DNA of 64,000 bases from an uncultured Clostridia bacterium (GTDB taxonomy: Bacteria > Bacillota > Clostridia > Oscillospirales > Acutalibacteraceae): the NCBI GenBank assembly GCA_946183365.1, contig CAMHAH010000004.1, forward strand, positions 62,001-126,000, written 5' to 3'. A program made the translations under genes and the position numbers. Under the pieces are notes generated by a model. It was given only the letters and a program-made list of their open reading frames with translations, was not told the DNA's origin and did not search any database. Positions 17,815-27,020 of the stretch are shown piece by piece; within the stretch, counting starts at the first letter, position 1; every line of letters begins with the position of its first letter.

Positions 17815-17843
17815 GGGGCTGTCGCAGATTTTGCGGCAGCCCC
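17815..17843 (+). terminator. Strong hairpin between peptide A and the LRR-dockerin gene
   Basis: A 12-bp stem GGGGCTGTCGCA / TGCGGCAGCCCC (with one G-T pair) and a 5-base loop lies 11 bases after the peptide stop. Only a short A/T-rich tail follows, so it may be a partial terminator or an RNA-stability element that sets the ratio of upstream to downstream products. Confidence 0.6.
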
Positions 17844-17867
17844 CTGTAATAAAAGGATGTAATTTGT

Positions 17868-18863
17868 ATGAATAAGAAAACTATTAGATTGTTTTCCGTG
17901 ATTTTAGCAGTATGTTTGGTTGTTTTTAATGCTTCCGGCTTTTTTGCTGATATGATTTATCACAGCGACGGCTTTTCGTTTACTGATTTAGGCAATGGTG
18001 AAATTTCTCTATGTGGTTGGGACAATAGAAGCCCTGAACTCATAGTCCCTGAGTCTATATTAGGTAAAACCACTGCCGGGATCAGCGATGTTGCTTTCAG
18101 AAATAATACTGTGATAACTTCTGTGGATTTTTCATCTGCATATTTCCTGAGGAATATTGGCACGATGGCTTTTCAGGGATGTATATCACTTTCGGGTGAT
18201 ATTTATGTTCCTTCTTCGCTGGAAAAAATAGGTACAGGGGCTTTTCAGGAATGTCCTTCTATTGAAAATGTATATTTTTATCCACGAATAAGTGTTTCAT
18301 CGCAGTGCTTTTATCATTGCTCCTCATTGAAACGTGTTGTGCTTGACGATGATGTGATTTCTATCGGTAGTTATGCATTTGCTGAATGTCCGCAACTTGT
18401 TTGGATTAGGATACCGGACACAGTCACTTCGATAGCTGATTCTGCCTTTAACGGCAGCCCGAACTCGGTTATATACTGCTATACCGACTCATATGCTCAT
18501 ACCTACGCTGAGGAAAAGGGTATCAGCTATGTCCTGATAGACGCTCCTGCTCCGACCGAGCCCTCTACAGAGCCTGAGACTGAACCCGCAACCGAACCCG
18601 CTACCGAGCCCGAAACTCAGGAGCCTACTCTTGCTCCTGATGAGTATATGCTCGGCGACGCTGACAACAGCGGCGATATCGATGTTATAGACGCGACATT
18701 TGTTCAGCGTTATTCTATCGAAGCTTTCATTCCCTGTGAGGATACGATCATGCAGGCTGATGTTGACAGCAGCGGTGATGTATCATCTATTGACGCTACA
18801 TTTATCCTGCGTCATTTGATACATATTTCGGTCGGTTATCCGATAGGCGAATATGTCAGCTGA
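17868..18863 (+). CDS. Secreted leucine-rich-repeat protein with dockerin, copy A
   Basis: 331 residues. A signal peptide (FSVILAVCLVVFNASGFFA) is followed by BspA/LRR_5-type leucine-rich repeats to about residue 220 (pattern IGTMAFQGC, IGTGAFQEC, IGSYAFAEC, IADSAFNG). A Glu/Pro/Thr linker of TEPATEP units follows, then a C-terminal type I dockerin with two calcium loops, DADNSGDIDVIDATF and DVDSSGDVSSIDATF. Family knowledge: dockerins bind cohesins on scaffoldins, so the protein is probably displayed on a cell-surface complex, with the LRR part as binder. It is the third gene of module copy A and a paralogue of 30459-31493. Confidence 0.9.
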   Translation: MNKKTIRLFSVILAVCLVVFNASGFFADMIYHSDGFSFTDLGNGEISLCGWDNRSPELIVPESILGKTTAGISDVAFRNNTVITSVDFSSAYFLRNIGTMAFQGCISLSGDIYVPSSLEKIGTGAFQECPSIENVYFYPRISVSSQCFYHCSSLKRVVLDDDVISIGSYAFAECPQLVWIRIPDTVTSIADSAFNGSPNSVIYCYTDSYAHTYAEEKGISYVLIDAPAPTEPSTEPETEPATEPATEPETQEPTLAPDEYMLGDADNSGDIDVIDATFVQRYSIEAFIPCEDTIMQADVDSSGDVSSIDATFILRHLIHISVGYPIGEYVS

Positions 18864-18892
18864 TTTATCAATAGTTAGTTATTATATTTATC

Positions 18893-18917
18893 AAAAGCTC
18901 CCTTTTCGGGAGCTTTT
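18893..18917 (+). terminator. Rho-independent terminator after the LRR-dockerin gene
   Basis: AAAAGCTCCC / GGGAGCTTTT stem with a TTTTC loop, followed by CTTTATCTTTTTT. Confidence 0.9.
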
Positions 18918-18969
18918 CTTTATCTTTTTTCGAGTGCGGATGCTAATGAAAACGATAGTTGGTCTGATA

Positions 18970-19121
18970 CTAAGTAGCAATAAAACACTTTAATATCTAT
19001 TGCGGAGAATTCCGCATAACTGCGTTGTCAGTCTTGACAGGCGCCAGCCTGCCTGCGCCCTCCGCCTTGTTCTGCGAAATTCTCCGCTAATATCTTTTTA
19101 AAGCTTTTTATTCCTACTTAG
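18970..19121. repeat. 152-bp foldback (MITE-like) element
   Basis: Two imperfect inverted arms of about 47-49 bp flank a GC-rich centre. The left arm starts CTAAGTAGCAATAAAA and ends GCGGAGAATTCCGCA; the reverse complement of the right arm starts CTAAGTAGGAATAAAA and ends GCGGAGAATTTCGCA. It contains no open frame of note. It sits between the terminator of module copy A and the NRPS promoter. It resembles a non-autonomous mobile element or a palindromic intergenic repeat; no second copy was found in this window. Confidence 0.6.
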
Positions 19122-19156
19122 CATGAAATGTATATGACTTTGTATCATTATTTTTA

Positions 19157-19185
19157 TTGCAAATTATATATATATGTTGTAAAAT
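19157..19185 (+). promoter_or_regulatory. Sigma-A promoter of the NRPS operon
   Basis: TTGCAA (19157-19162), a 17-bp spacer and TAAAAT (19180-19185). It gives a leader of about 135 bases before the NRPS start. In the leader CTTTCG (19204-19209) could pair with CGAAAG (19274-19279). Confidence 0.6.
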
Positions 19186-19330
19186 GTAAATGTATATACA
19201 TTCTTTCGGGAGGAACGTTTCATAATATTCGCTTCCTTCTGATCTGCCTCTTCTGACCTGATTATGACAAAAACGAAAGAGTGAATATGTAATACTATCA
19301 TCTAATCATGAAATAGAAAGGACGAACGCC

Positions 19331-22300
19331 ATGAAAGATCTGATCCGCCAAATCCAAAGCAACGTCGAGAATTTTCCCGATATGACTATCATCGTCGATC
19401 AGGGAGAGAATAACTATTTCACATATCGTTCCTTTGACGCGTATGCACGAAGGATCGCCGCGAAGCTGAGCCGCATCGGCGTCTCACGACGCGATTTTGT
19501 AACAATCGAACTTCCGCGTAACAAAGAATACATCGCTGCCATGTACGCGGTTTGGATGGTAGGCGCGGCATTTGCTCCGCTTTCACTCAACTATCCTGAG
19601 GAACGTCTGGCTTATATCCGCGATAACTGCGATGCCAAAGCTGTTATCAACGCAAAATTCCTGCGCGTGATCGATAGCGAGGAGCCTCTGCAGACGACCG
19701 TGTTGCCCGAACCTTCAGATCCTTCTCTGCTGATCTATACGTCCGGTTCAACCGGTAAGCCCAAGGGCGTATTGCATTCGCACGCGAGCATCACCGACTC
19801 CGTTAACCGATATATTGAGTATACCAAATCTCCGGAAGGTTCCCGCGCCGCGTTGGGCGCTCCGTTCACATTTGTAGCCTCGGTACAAGGCGTTTTTGCG
19901 CCGCTTTGTTCCCGCATCATATCCTATCTGATGCCATTTGAAGCAATGCGCGACCCGGTTCTGCTTGCGGACTACATCGAAGAAAATAAAATCAACCGTA
20001 CCTTCATCAGTCCTAAAATGCTCAAGGTGTTCAAGCAAAAGGGCAATAGTCTGAAAACTGTCGTAACCGGCAGTGAACGTGTGTCGAATACCTATTCCGA
20101 CGAATTCGAACTTATTGTTTTATACGGTCAGACAGAGTCTGCTTCCGCGGCACTTGCCTTCAAAATAGATAAGCCCTATGACAACACACCTATCGGAAAG
20201 CCGATCGGTGATATCAGAGCGTATATTCTCGATGAAAACGGAAACGAAGCCAACGAAGGCGAGCTATGTCTTGCGGGCGTTTTTGCGGACGGCTACCTCA
20301 ATCTGCCCGAGCAGACCGCAAAGACCTTTGTCGACAACCCCTTTGCTAAGCAGGACGGCTACGCAAAGATGCTGAAAACCGGCGACATCGTCAAAAAGGG
20401 CGACGACGGCAATATCATCTACCTCAACCGCAAGGACTGGATGGTAAAGATAAACGGTCAGCGCGTAGAGCCAGGAGAGATCGAAACGATCATCAAGCAG
20501 ACCCAAGGCATAAGCGACGCGGCGCTGAAGGATTTCAAAAACCAGTACGGTCAGGTCTACCTGGTCGCATATTATGTAGAAAACGAGCCTGTTGACGCGG
20601 ATGAGCTGAAAGAAGAAATCGCGCAGAAGCTGCCGCCCTATATGATCCCCGCTTTCTTTGTGAAGCTCGACCGCCTCCCTGTCAACGCGAACGGAAAACT
20701 TGACAGAAGCGCTCTAACCGCTCCCGAGGCGGGTAACTTTAAAAATGAATATATCGCGCCTGAGACCGATATGCAAAAGGCGCTTTGCTCAGCGTTTGAG
20801 GATATCCTCGGTGTAGAGAACGTAGGCATCGACGATGATTTCTTCGCGCTTGGCGGCGATTCGATCAAGTGCGCCATGGTATCGGAGAAGTGCGCTTTGT
20901 ACAAGATCTCTACAGCAGACATCTTCGCGGGAAAGTCGCCGCGTATGATCGAGCGCCTGCTTATACAAAAGGCAAATCGCAAGGAGCGTGTAAAGAAGGA
21001 TAAAAAGGTAAGAGTATATCCGCTTACCCCCTCTGAGCGCGGTATGTATCTTGAGCAGAAGCTCAATGTTGATTCGACTGTATATAACCTTAATATTGCT
21101 GCGATCATCCGCGGCTCGGATATAGAAACTATCAAGAGATCGCTCAACGCTGTCTTTCAGGCGCATGAGGCTTTCACCTCATATTACGGTGAAGAAAACG
21201 GACTTCCGGTTCGCATTCTGTCAGATAAACTTCCCGAGATAACCGAAAAGACCGCCGCTTCGCGAGATGAGGTGATCGCGCTTATAGACAGCTACTCAGA
21301 ACCCTTTGACCTCAACGCCGCTATCCCTGTCCGCCCAACCCTGTACTCAGTAGCCGACGGCAGTATTATCCTGCATCTTGCGATCCACCACATCGCCTTT
21401 GACGGCGGCTCAGCAAAGACCTTTGTCAAGGAGCTGATCGACGGTCTGAACGGTATCGAAGTCACCGCTGACGAGATAGACCTCTCCGATCTGTACGACG
21501 ACAGTATTGATGAGAAATACGAGAGCGGAATGGTATTCTACAAGGAGCTGTTCAAGGACGGCGTCCCCGTGAACGAAATGCCCATCAAGGGCAAGCGCCC
21601 CAAGGTACATCCACTCTCCGACAGAGAGATAACCTTTGATTATGATAACGAACAGCTCAAAGCGATCGACAACACCGCGCGACAGTTCAGCGTGACGGAA
21701 TTTGAGTTGATCTTCTCGGCTGTATCAATGGTACTGGGCAAGTATACCGCGTCTGAGGACGTAGTGCTCGGCGTACCCACCAATATGCGTCCGCAAGACG
21801 CTGACAACGTTATTGGTATGTTTGTCAACACTGCGCCTGTACGTGTGAAACCTGTACGCAAATCCTCCTTGACCGATTATTTGAGCGACGTCAGCAACGC
21901 TGTACGCAGCGCTACCTACGGAGCGTATCTGCCGTTTGAGGATGTAGTCGGCGAATTTGTCAAACAGCGCGATGAATCCCGCAATCCTATCTTTGACGTA
22001 AGTGTAAACTTCATGTGGAATCCGCCCGCGTATGACCGAAACGGTCTGAGCGTGGAGCTCTACTCTCCGCTGCAAAAAATGAGCCGTGATATCGGTATCG
22101 TTATCCGTAAAGGCGCTAAGGGTCTGCACTTCATGGTTCAGTATTCCTCAGAATTGTTTGAGGACGTCGTTATCGAAAACTTTATCGGTCAGTTACAGCA
22201 TACGCTAAGCCTGCTCGGCGGCTCTGCAAAAACAGTTCGCGACGCGCTTGCTCTACCCGAAGAGCAGAAAGCTCAGCTCGACAAATTCAAAAATGAAGCG

Positions 22301-25264
22301 ACCGCAGAGCTCTCCGAGACTTTACTCCACAAGCTCTTTGAGCGAAGCGCTGAAGAAAACGCGGATAAGACCGCGCTGATTGCCAAGGACGCTACGCTGA
22401 CCTACCGCGAACTCAATGAAAAAGCTAATATCGTTGCCCATAATCTGATCGACAGAGGTATCAAGACGGGTGACAGCGTCGCACTGCTGTTGCCCAGAAA
22501 GAGCTCTTTCTTTGCTTGTCTGTTCGGTGTTAACAAGGCGGGAGCGGCATTTATCCCGTGCGATCCTCAGTATCCCGCCGACAGAATAAATCACATCATT
22601 GAGGATTCAGAGGCATCTTTTATCATCACCACCGCCGACAAGCTTGCCGATTACCCTTCAGAGAAAGCGATCAATGTCGCGGATATACTGATCGGCGATC
22701 GAACCGATAATCCCAATGTTGAAATGAGTGATACAGAGCTCAGTTACATGATATACACATCCGGCTCTACCGGAAAGCCCAAGGGCGTTATGCTCCGTCA
22801 CAAGGGCATTTGCAACTACCTTGATCCGCACCCGGCAAACTCACATATCCATTATCTCAAAGAGAATATCTCCACCTATCTTTCCGTCACGACCATTTCC
22901 TTTGATATGTCATTTAAGGAGCACACCGCGGCGTTCTGCAACGGCAAGACTCTTGTCTTCGCCGCTGAGGATGAAATGAACGATCCGCGCGCGCTGGCAC
23001 AGCTGATGGAAAAATACAGCGTCGACTGTATCAACGCGACCCCCTCTCGCTTACAGCAGTACATGGACTTTGAGCCGTTCAAAAACGCTCTTTCTAAGTG
23101 CAGACTGGTCATGTCCGGCGGCGAGGGTTATCCGCTCGCGCTTCGTGACGCGATCCGTGAATGCTCAAAGGATATCCGCATTTTCAACACCTACGGTCCG
23201 ACTGAGATCACAGTCTCATGCAACGCGGCTGATCTTACGAACGCGGATTACGTTACCGTCGGCAGACCGCTGCTCAACTATAACGAGATCATCGTCGATA
23301 AGTTCGGCGATCCTGCTCCCTACGGCGTGATAGGCGAGCTGTATATAGGCGGCGTCGGTGTAGCGAAGGGCTACAAAAACCTTCCCGAGAAAACCGCCGC
23401 GGCGTTCGTGGAATACGACAACGCTCGTATGTACCGCTCAGGCGACTACGCCAAGTGGGACAACAACGGCAACGTACATATCCTCGGCAGACTGGATAAT
23501 CAGGTCAAGCTAAGAGGTCTGCGTATCGAGCTCGGTGAGATCGAGGGTCTGATAGCCTCTCAGCCGCATATCAAGAAGGTCGCGGTCATAATCCGTAAGC
23601 TCAGCGGTCAGGATAACCTTTGCGCTTACTTCACCGCTGACGCCGAGATCGACATTGATTCGCTGAGGAATGAACTCAAGAAGCATCTGACCCATTACAT
23701 GGTTCCGACCGCTTACCTGCAGCTCAATGAGATGCCTATGACCGCTAACGGTAAGACCGATACCAAGAAACTGCCCGATCCGGTCCCTGTAAGTCTCGGC
23801 GAATATGTCGCGCCTATAAACGCGACTGAAGAGTTCTTCTGCGAATCCTTTAAGAAGGCGCTGAAGCTCGATAAGGTAGGCGCTACCGACGACTTCTTCG
23901 AGATCGGAGGCACCTCGCTGATCGTCACCTCAGTCGTGCTCGACGCTTCCGAAAACGGCTTTGAGATCACTTACGGCGACATCTTCAAATATACTACACC
24001 GCGCGCTCTCGCGGAGCTCTTCAAGGACGGAGAGATCAATGACACTAACAAGCTCTTCGACTTTGATGATTACGATTACACCAAGATCAATGAGCTGCTC
24101 TCAAATAACACTGTTGAAGCGTTCAAGAGCGAGCCCCTTAGAGAGCTCGGCAACGTGATGATCACGGGATCGAACGGATACATGGGCGCTCATCTTCTCG
24201 CGGAGTATCTCAAGCGCGAGAGCGGCAAAGCATACTGCATGATCCGCAAGGGCAAGTTTGACACCGCCCGCGAGAGGCTCGAGAACATACTATTCTATTA
24301 CTTCGGTTCCGATCTCGAGAAGGAATTCGCAGAGCGCGTTGAGGTGCTCAACGGCGATGTAACGGATTATAAATATTTTGAACAGTTCGAGTCGCTCCCG
24401 ATCAACACGGTATTCAACTGCGCTGCGAACGTCAAGCACTTCTCCAACGGCACCGACATTGAGGACATCAACGTCGGCGGAGCGGTCAACTGCGTCAGAC
24501 TATGCAAGGCGCTCGGCGCAAGGCTGATCCACTTCTCGACTATTTCCGTATCAGGTACCACCGACGACCTCTCAAAACTCAGCCGTAATGAACTTGACGA
24601 GCAGTCGCTCTACTTCGGTCAAACGCTTGATAACAAATACACCTCATCTAAACTCATGGGCGAGCGCATGGTGCTTGAGGCTGCCGCTGACGGTCTTGAC
24701 GCAAAGGTCATTCGTGTAGGCACGCTTGCCGCGCGTGAGTCGGACGGCGAGTTCCAGATCAACTTCCTCACCAATAACTTCATGGGTAGACTGCGCTCAT
24801 ACAGCCTGCTCGGCTGCTTCCCGTACTCGATGATCGAGAACCAAGTCTGTATGGGTCCGATCGACCGTTCCTGTGAAGCCTTCTTAAAGCTCGCAAAAAC
24901 ACCTAAGGCGTGCTGTGTATACAACGCGGTCAATAACCATACCCTCCCTCTGGGTGATATCATCCGCCAGATGAACCTAAGCGGCAACAATATCGAATTC
25001 GTCGAATATGACGTCTTTGCAGAGGCGCTGAACGAAGCTCAGAAAGATCCCGACAAGGCGGCGATCCTCTCCAGCATGACCGCTTATATGAATACCGCTC
25101 ACGGTAAAAAGATCGTCGCGCTGCCGTGCAGAGCACATTTCACCACTCAGATCCTCGCGCGCATGGGCTTTTTCTGGAACGCAAGCAACGAGAAATATGT
25201 CAACGACTTTATAAACGTACTTCGCGGCTTCCTCTTCTTCCGCAAAGATAATCTGAAACGATAA
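19331..25264 (+). CDS. Dimodular NRPS with terminal reductase (A-T-C-A-T-R)
   Basis: 1977 residues. Domains in order: A1 about 1-465 (A3 loop LLIYTSGSTGKPKG; A5 LYGQTESA), T1 with carrier Ser511 (LGGDSIK), C about 550-985 with HHIAFDG at 686-692, A2 about 995-1490 (A3 IYTSGSTGKPKG), T2 with Ser1529 (IGGTSL), and a thioester reductase from about 1600 (ITGSNGYMGAHL cofactor motif; Tyr1770 and Lys1774 in YTSSK). Family knowledge: such enzymes release a dipeptide aldehyde that can act as a protease inhibitor or cyclise to a (dihydro)pyrazinone; related clusters are known in gut Clostridia. By eye alignment to GrsA, A1 has Val182 at the Asp235 position, while A2 has Asp1192 and Lys1196 at positions 235 and 239. 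No starter C domain and no phosphopantetheinyl transferase are present. It is the first gene of a five-gene operon. Confidence 0.93.
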   Translation: MKDLIRQIQSNVENFPDMTIIVDQGENNYFTYRSFDAYARRIAAKLSRIGVSRRDFVTIELPRNKEYIAAMYAVWMVGAAFAPLSLNYPEERLAYIRDNCDAKAVINAKFLRVIDSEEPLQTTVLPEPSDPSLLIYTSGSTGKPKGVLHSHASITDSVNRYIEYTKSPEGSRAALGAPFTFVASVQGVFAPLCSRIISYLMPFEAMRDPVLLADYIEENKINRTFISPKMLKVFKQKGNSLKTVVTGSERVSNTYSDEFELIVLYGQTESASAALAFKIDKPYDNTPIGKPIGDIRAYILDENGNEANEGELCLAGVFADGYLNLPEQTAKTFVDNPFAKQDGYAKMLKTGDIVKKGDDGNIIYLNRKDWMVKINGQRVEPGEIETIIKQTQGISDAALKDFKNQYGQVYLVAYYVENEPVDADELKEEIAQKLPPYMIPAFFVKLDRLPVNANGKLDRSALTAPEAGNFKNEYIAPETDMQKALCSAFEDILGVENVGIDDDFFALGGDSIKCAMVSEKCALYKISTADIFAGKSPRMIERLLIQKANRKERVKKDKKVRVYPLTPSERGMYLEQKLNVDSTVYNLNIAAIIRGSDIETIKRSLNAVFQAHEAFTSYYGEENGLPVRILSDKLPEITEKTAASRDEVIALIDSYSEPFDLNAAIPVRPTLYSVADGSIILHLAIHHIAFDGGSAKTFVKELIDGLNGIEVTADEIDLSDLYDDSIDEKYESGMVFYKELFKDGVPVNEMPIKGKRPKVHPLSDREITFDYDNEQLKAIDNTARQFSVTEFELIFSAVSMVLGKYTASEDVVLGVPTNMRPQDADNVIGMFVNTAPVRVKPVRKSSLTDYLSDVSNAVRSATYGAYLPFEDVVGEFVKQRDESRNPIFDVSVNFMWNPPAYDRNGLSVELYSPLQKMSRDIGIVIRKGAKGLHFMVQYSSELFEDVVIENFIGQLQHTLSLLGGSAKTVRDALALPEEQKAQLDKFKNEATAELSETLLHKLFERSAEENADKTALIAKDATLTYRELNEKANIVAHNLIDRGIKTGDSVALLLPRKSSFFACLFGVNKAGAAFIPCDPQYPADRINHIIEDSEASFIITTADKLADYPSEKAINVADILIGDRTDNPNVEMSDTELSYMIYTSGSTGKPKGVMLRHKGICNYLDPHPANSHIHYLKENISTYLSVTTISFDMSFKEHTAAFCNGKTLVFAAEDEMNDPRALAQLMEKYSVDCINATPSRLQQYMDFEPFKNALSKCRLVMSGGEGYPLALRDAIRECSKDIRIFNTYGPTEITVSCNAADLTNADYVTVGRPLLNYNEIIVDKFGDPAPYGVIGELYIGGVGVAKGYKNLPEKTAAAFVEYDNARMYRSGDYAKWDNNGNVHILGRLDNQVKLRGLRIELGEIEGLIASQPHIKKVAVIIRKLSGQDNLCAYFTADAEIDIDSLRNELKKHLTHYMVPTAYLQLNEMPMTANGKTDTKKLPDPVPVSLGEYVAPINATEEFFCESFKKALKLDKVGATDDFFEIGGTSLIVTSVVLDASENGFEITYGDIFKYTTPRALAELFKDGEINDTNKLFDFDDYDYTKINELLSNNTVEAFKSEPLRELGNVMITGSNGYMGAHLLAEYLKRESGKAYCMIRKGKFDTARERLENILFYYFGSDLEKEFAERVEVLNGDVTDYKYFEQFESLPINTVFNCAANVKHFSNGTDIEDINVGGAVNCVRLCKALGARLIHFSTISVSGTTDDLSKLSRNELDEQSLYFGQTLDNKYTSSKLMGERMVLEAAADGLDAKVIRVGTLAARESDGEFQINFLTNNFMGRLRSYSLLGCFPYSMIENQVCMGPIDRSCEAFLKLAKTPKACCVYNAVNNHTLPLGDIIRQMNLSGNNIEFVEYDVFAEALNEAQKDPDKAAILSSMTAYMNTAHGKKIVALPCRAHFTTQILARMGFFWNASNEKYVNDFINVLRGFLFFRKDNLKR

Positions 25265-25279
25265 CCGAGGTTTGATGCG

Positions 25280-27013
25280 ATGAAACGAAATGGTATACTT
25301 CTGAATAAAAAGTATCGGATCCTTTTGGTCTCGACCCTTGCGATGACAGCCTCGACCTATCTTTCGAGTATTCTCGACGGCATCATGGTCGGTCAGATCC
25401 TTGGCACGGTCCAGCTATACGCGATCAATCTGACAACATCTATCGTTTTCCTGCGCAGCATCCCGATCGCGATGTTCACCTTCGGCGGCAACACGCTTTC
25501 TGTTATCCATAAAAGTAAACGTGATCAAAAATCCGCCGATACGGTGTTCACGCTGTCCTTTTGGGCGGGCATCCTCTCAACGGTAGTTTTGTCAATCATC
25601 GGCATTGCCGTAATGCAGCCGACCGCTCAGCTTCTGGCACAGGGCAAAGAGGAACTGATAGGCTATGTAACAGATTATCTTCTGCCGCTGTGGGTACTGA
25701 CTCCGCTTGTCGCCGTAGTAAACCAGACAGCTGCTTACGCGAGGACCGACGGTCTGCGCAAGCTTGCGACCGCCCTGCCGATCGTAGCGAATGTTATCAA
25801 CCTAATCTGCGACTATATTTACATGGCAATCTTTCACTGGGGCGTCGCCGGAGCAGGATGGGCTACGGTCACGGGCTATGTCGTCGGCACATTGCTGACG
25901 CTGATCTACTTCAAGTCAAAACAGCGCACTGTACATTTCACCGCGGCAGCTTTAAAACAACTCCGATCGCTCGGCAAGATCTTCGGCATAGGTCTGCCGT
26001 CAGCATTGATCTACGTCTGTAACTTCCTGCGACTGTACTTCACTAACGCCATCATCCTAACTTATACCGGCGTTACGGGCGGCAAGATCGCCTCAGTCTC
26101 TTTCTCGCTCAACAGTCTCGCGTTTATATTGGTAGAGGGCGCGTCTATGACTCTGCTGCCTATCCTCGGTGCGCTGTACGGAGAGAAAGACTCCAACGGC
26201 CAGCGGCTCACGCTGCGCTACGGTATGATCTTCACGGTCGGGCTGTCGATACTGGTGCTGATAGTATCCGAGCTGTTCCCGGTACAGCTTGCGTCGCTGT
26301 ACGGACTGACAGAGCCCGCCGTCACTGAGGTGTTCGCGGTCACCTTCCGTATCTTCTCTATAAATATCCCGATCTTAGCGGTCATCTACGTCATGCGAAC
26401 GTTCTTCCAGGCAACAAAGCAGCGAGGGCTTGCCAACCTTCTCGTCATGCTTGACGGCGTGCTGACTATCGTGCCGCTCATGTTCTGGTTCGCTCATTAT
26501 GATATATACTGGCTGTGGTTCTCCTTCCCTGTGTCAAAGGTCGTTACCATAGTAATCACCCTGATAGCTATGCTCATCAGCAAAAAGGTACAGCATAAGC
26601 AAAACATCCTCGGTATCGAAGAACAAGAAGGCGTAATGTATGACTTCTCTATCAAAAATGAGGTACCGGAAGCGATACACGCCTCTGAAGAAGCAATGGC
26701 TTTCTGTGAGAAGAACCGGGTTCCCGAGAACACCGTTAACGCCGTCGGCGTGACCGTAGAGGAACTGTGCCACAATATCGCTGTTTACTCGTCCGAGAGC
26801 GGCAGTAATGCTGTCGACGTATGCGTGCGTGTATTCGACGACAAGGTGAATGTTCGCCTGCGTGATGACGGAGCAGAATTTGACCCCACAGACTATATCG
26901 ACAACAGCGGCAAACGTATCACCGGACTTAAACTTGTGCGTATGCTCAGCTCTTCCGTCGATTATAACCGTATACTCGATTTTAACGTTACCAACGTTGC
27001 TATAAATTATTGA
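25280..27013 (+). CDS. MATE-family transporter fused to an anti-sigma-factor-like HATPase domain
   Basis: 577 residues. Residues about 1-440 form a 12-helix MATE exporter (ILDGIMVGQILG near the start, with a repeated half). From about residue 453 (MYDFSIKNEV) comes a cytoplasmic GHKL ATPase of the RsbW/SpoIIAB type: N-box VEELCHNI, G1 box RDDGAEFDP and a GLKLVRM segment. MATE proteins export small molecules by cation exchange, so this is the likely exporter of the NRPS product. A serine-kinase-like domain on the same chain is unusual and suggests that transport and a partner-switching signal are coupled. It begins 15 bases after the NRPS gene. Both halves are in one uninterrupted frame. Confidence 0.9.
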   Translation: MKRNGILLNKKYRILLVSTLAMTASTYLSSILDGIMVGQILGTVQLYAINLTTSIVFLRSIPIAMFTFGGNTLSVIHKSKRDQKSADTVFTLSFWAGILSTVVLSIIGIAVMQPTAQLLAQGKEELIGYVTDYLLPLWVLTPLVAVVNQTAAYARTDGLRKLATALPIVANVINLICDYIYMAIFHWGVAGAGWATVTGYVVGTLLTLIYFKSKQRTVHFTAAALKQLRSLGKIFGIGLPSALIYVCNFLRLYFTNAIILTYTGVTGGKIASVSFSLNSLAFILVEGASMTLLPILGALYGEKDSNGQRLTLRYGMIFTVGLSILVLIVSELFPVQLASLYGLTEPAVTEVFAVTFRIFSINIPILAVIYVMRTFFQATKQRGLANLLVMLDGVLTIVPLMFWFAHYDIYWLWFSFPVSKVVTIVITLIAMLISKKVQHKQNILGIEEQEGVMYDFSIKNEVPEAIHASEEAMAFCEKNRVPENTVNAVGVTVEELCHNIAVYSSESGSNAVDVCVRVFDDKVNVRLRDDGAEFDPTDYIDNSGKRITGLKLVRMLSSSVDYNRILDFNVTNVAINY

Positions 27014-27020
27014 CAAGGCG

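Noticed and set aside
19331-25264. Fatty acid or lysine (Lys2-type) reductase instead of an NRPS
   Set aside because: Two A domains, two carrier domains and a condensation domain with HHxxxDG are all visible, which alpha-aminoadipate reductases lack.
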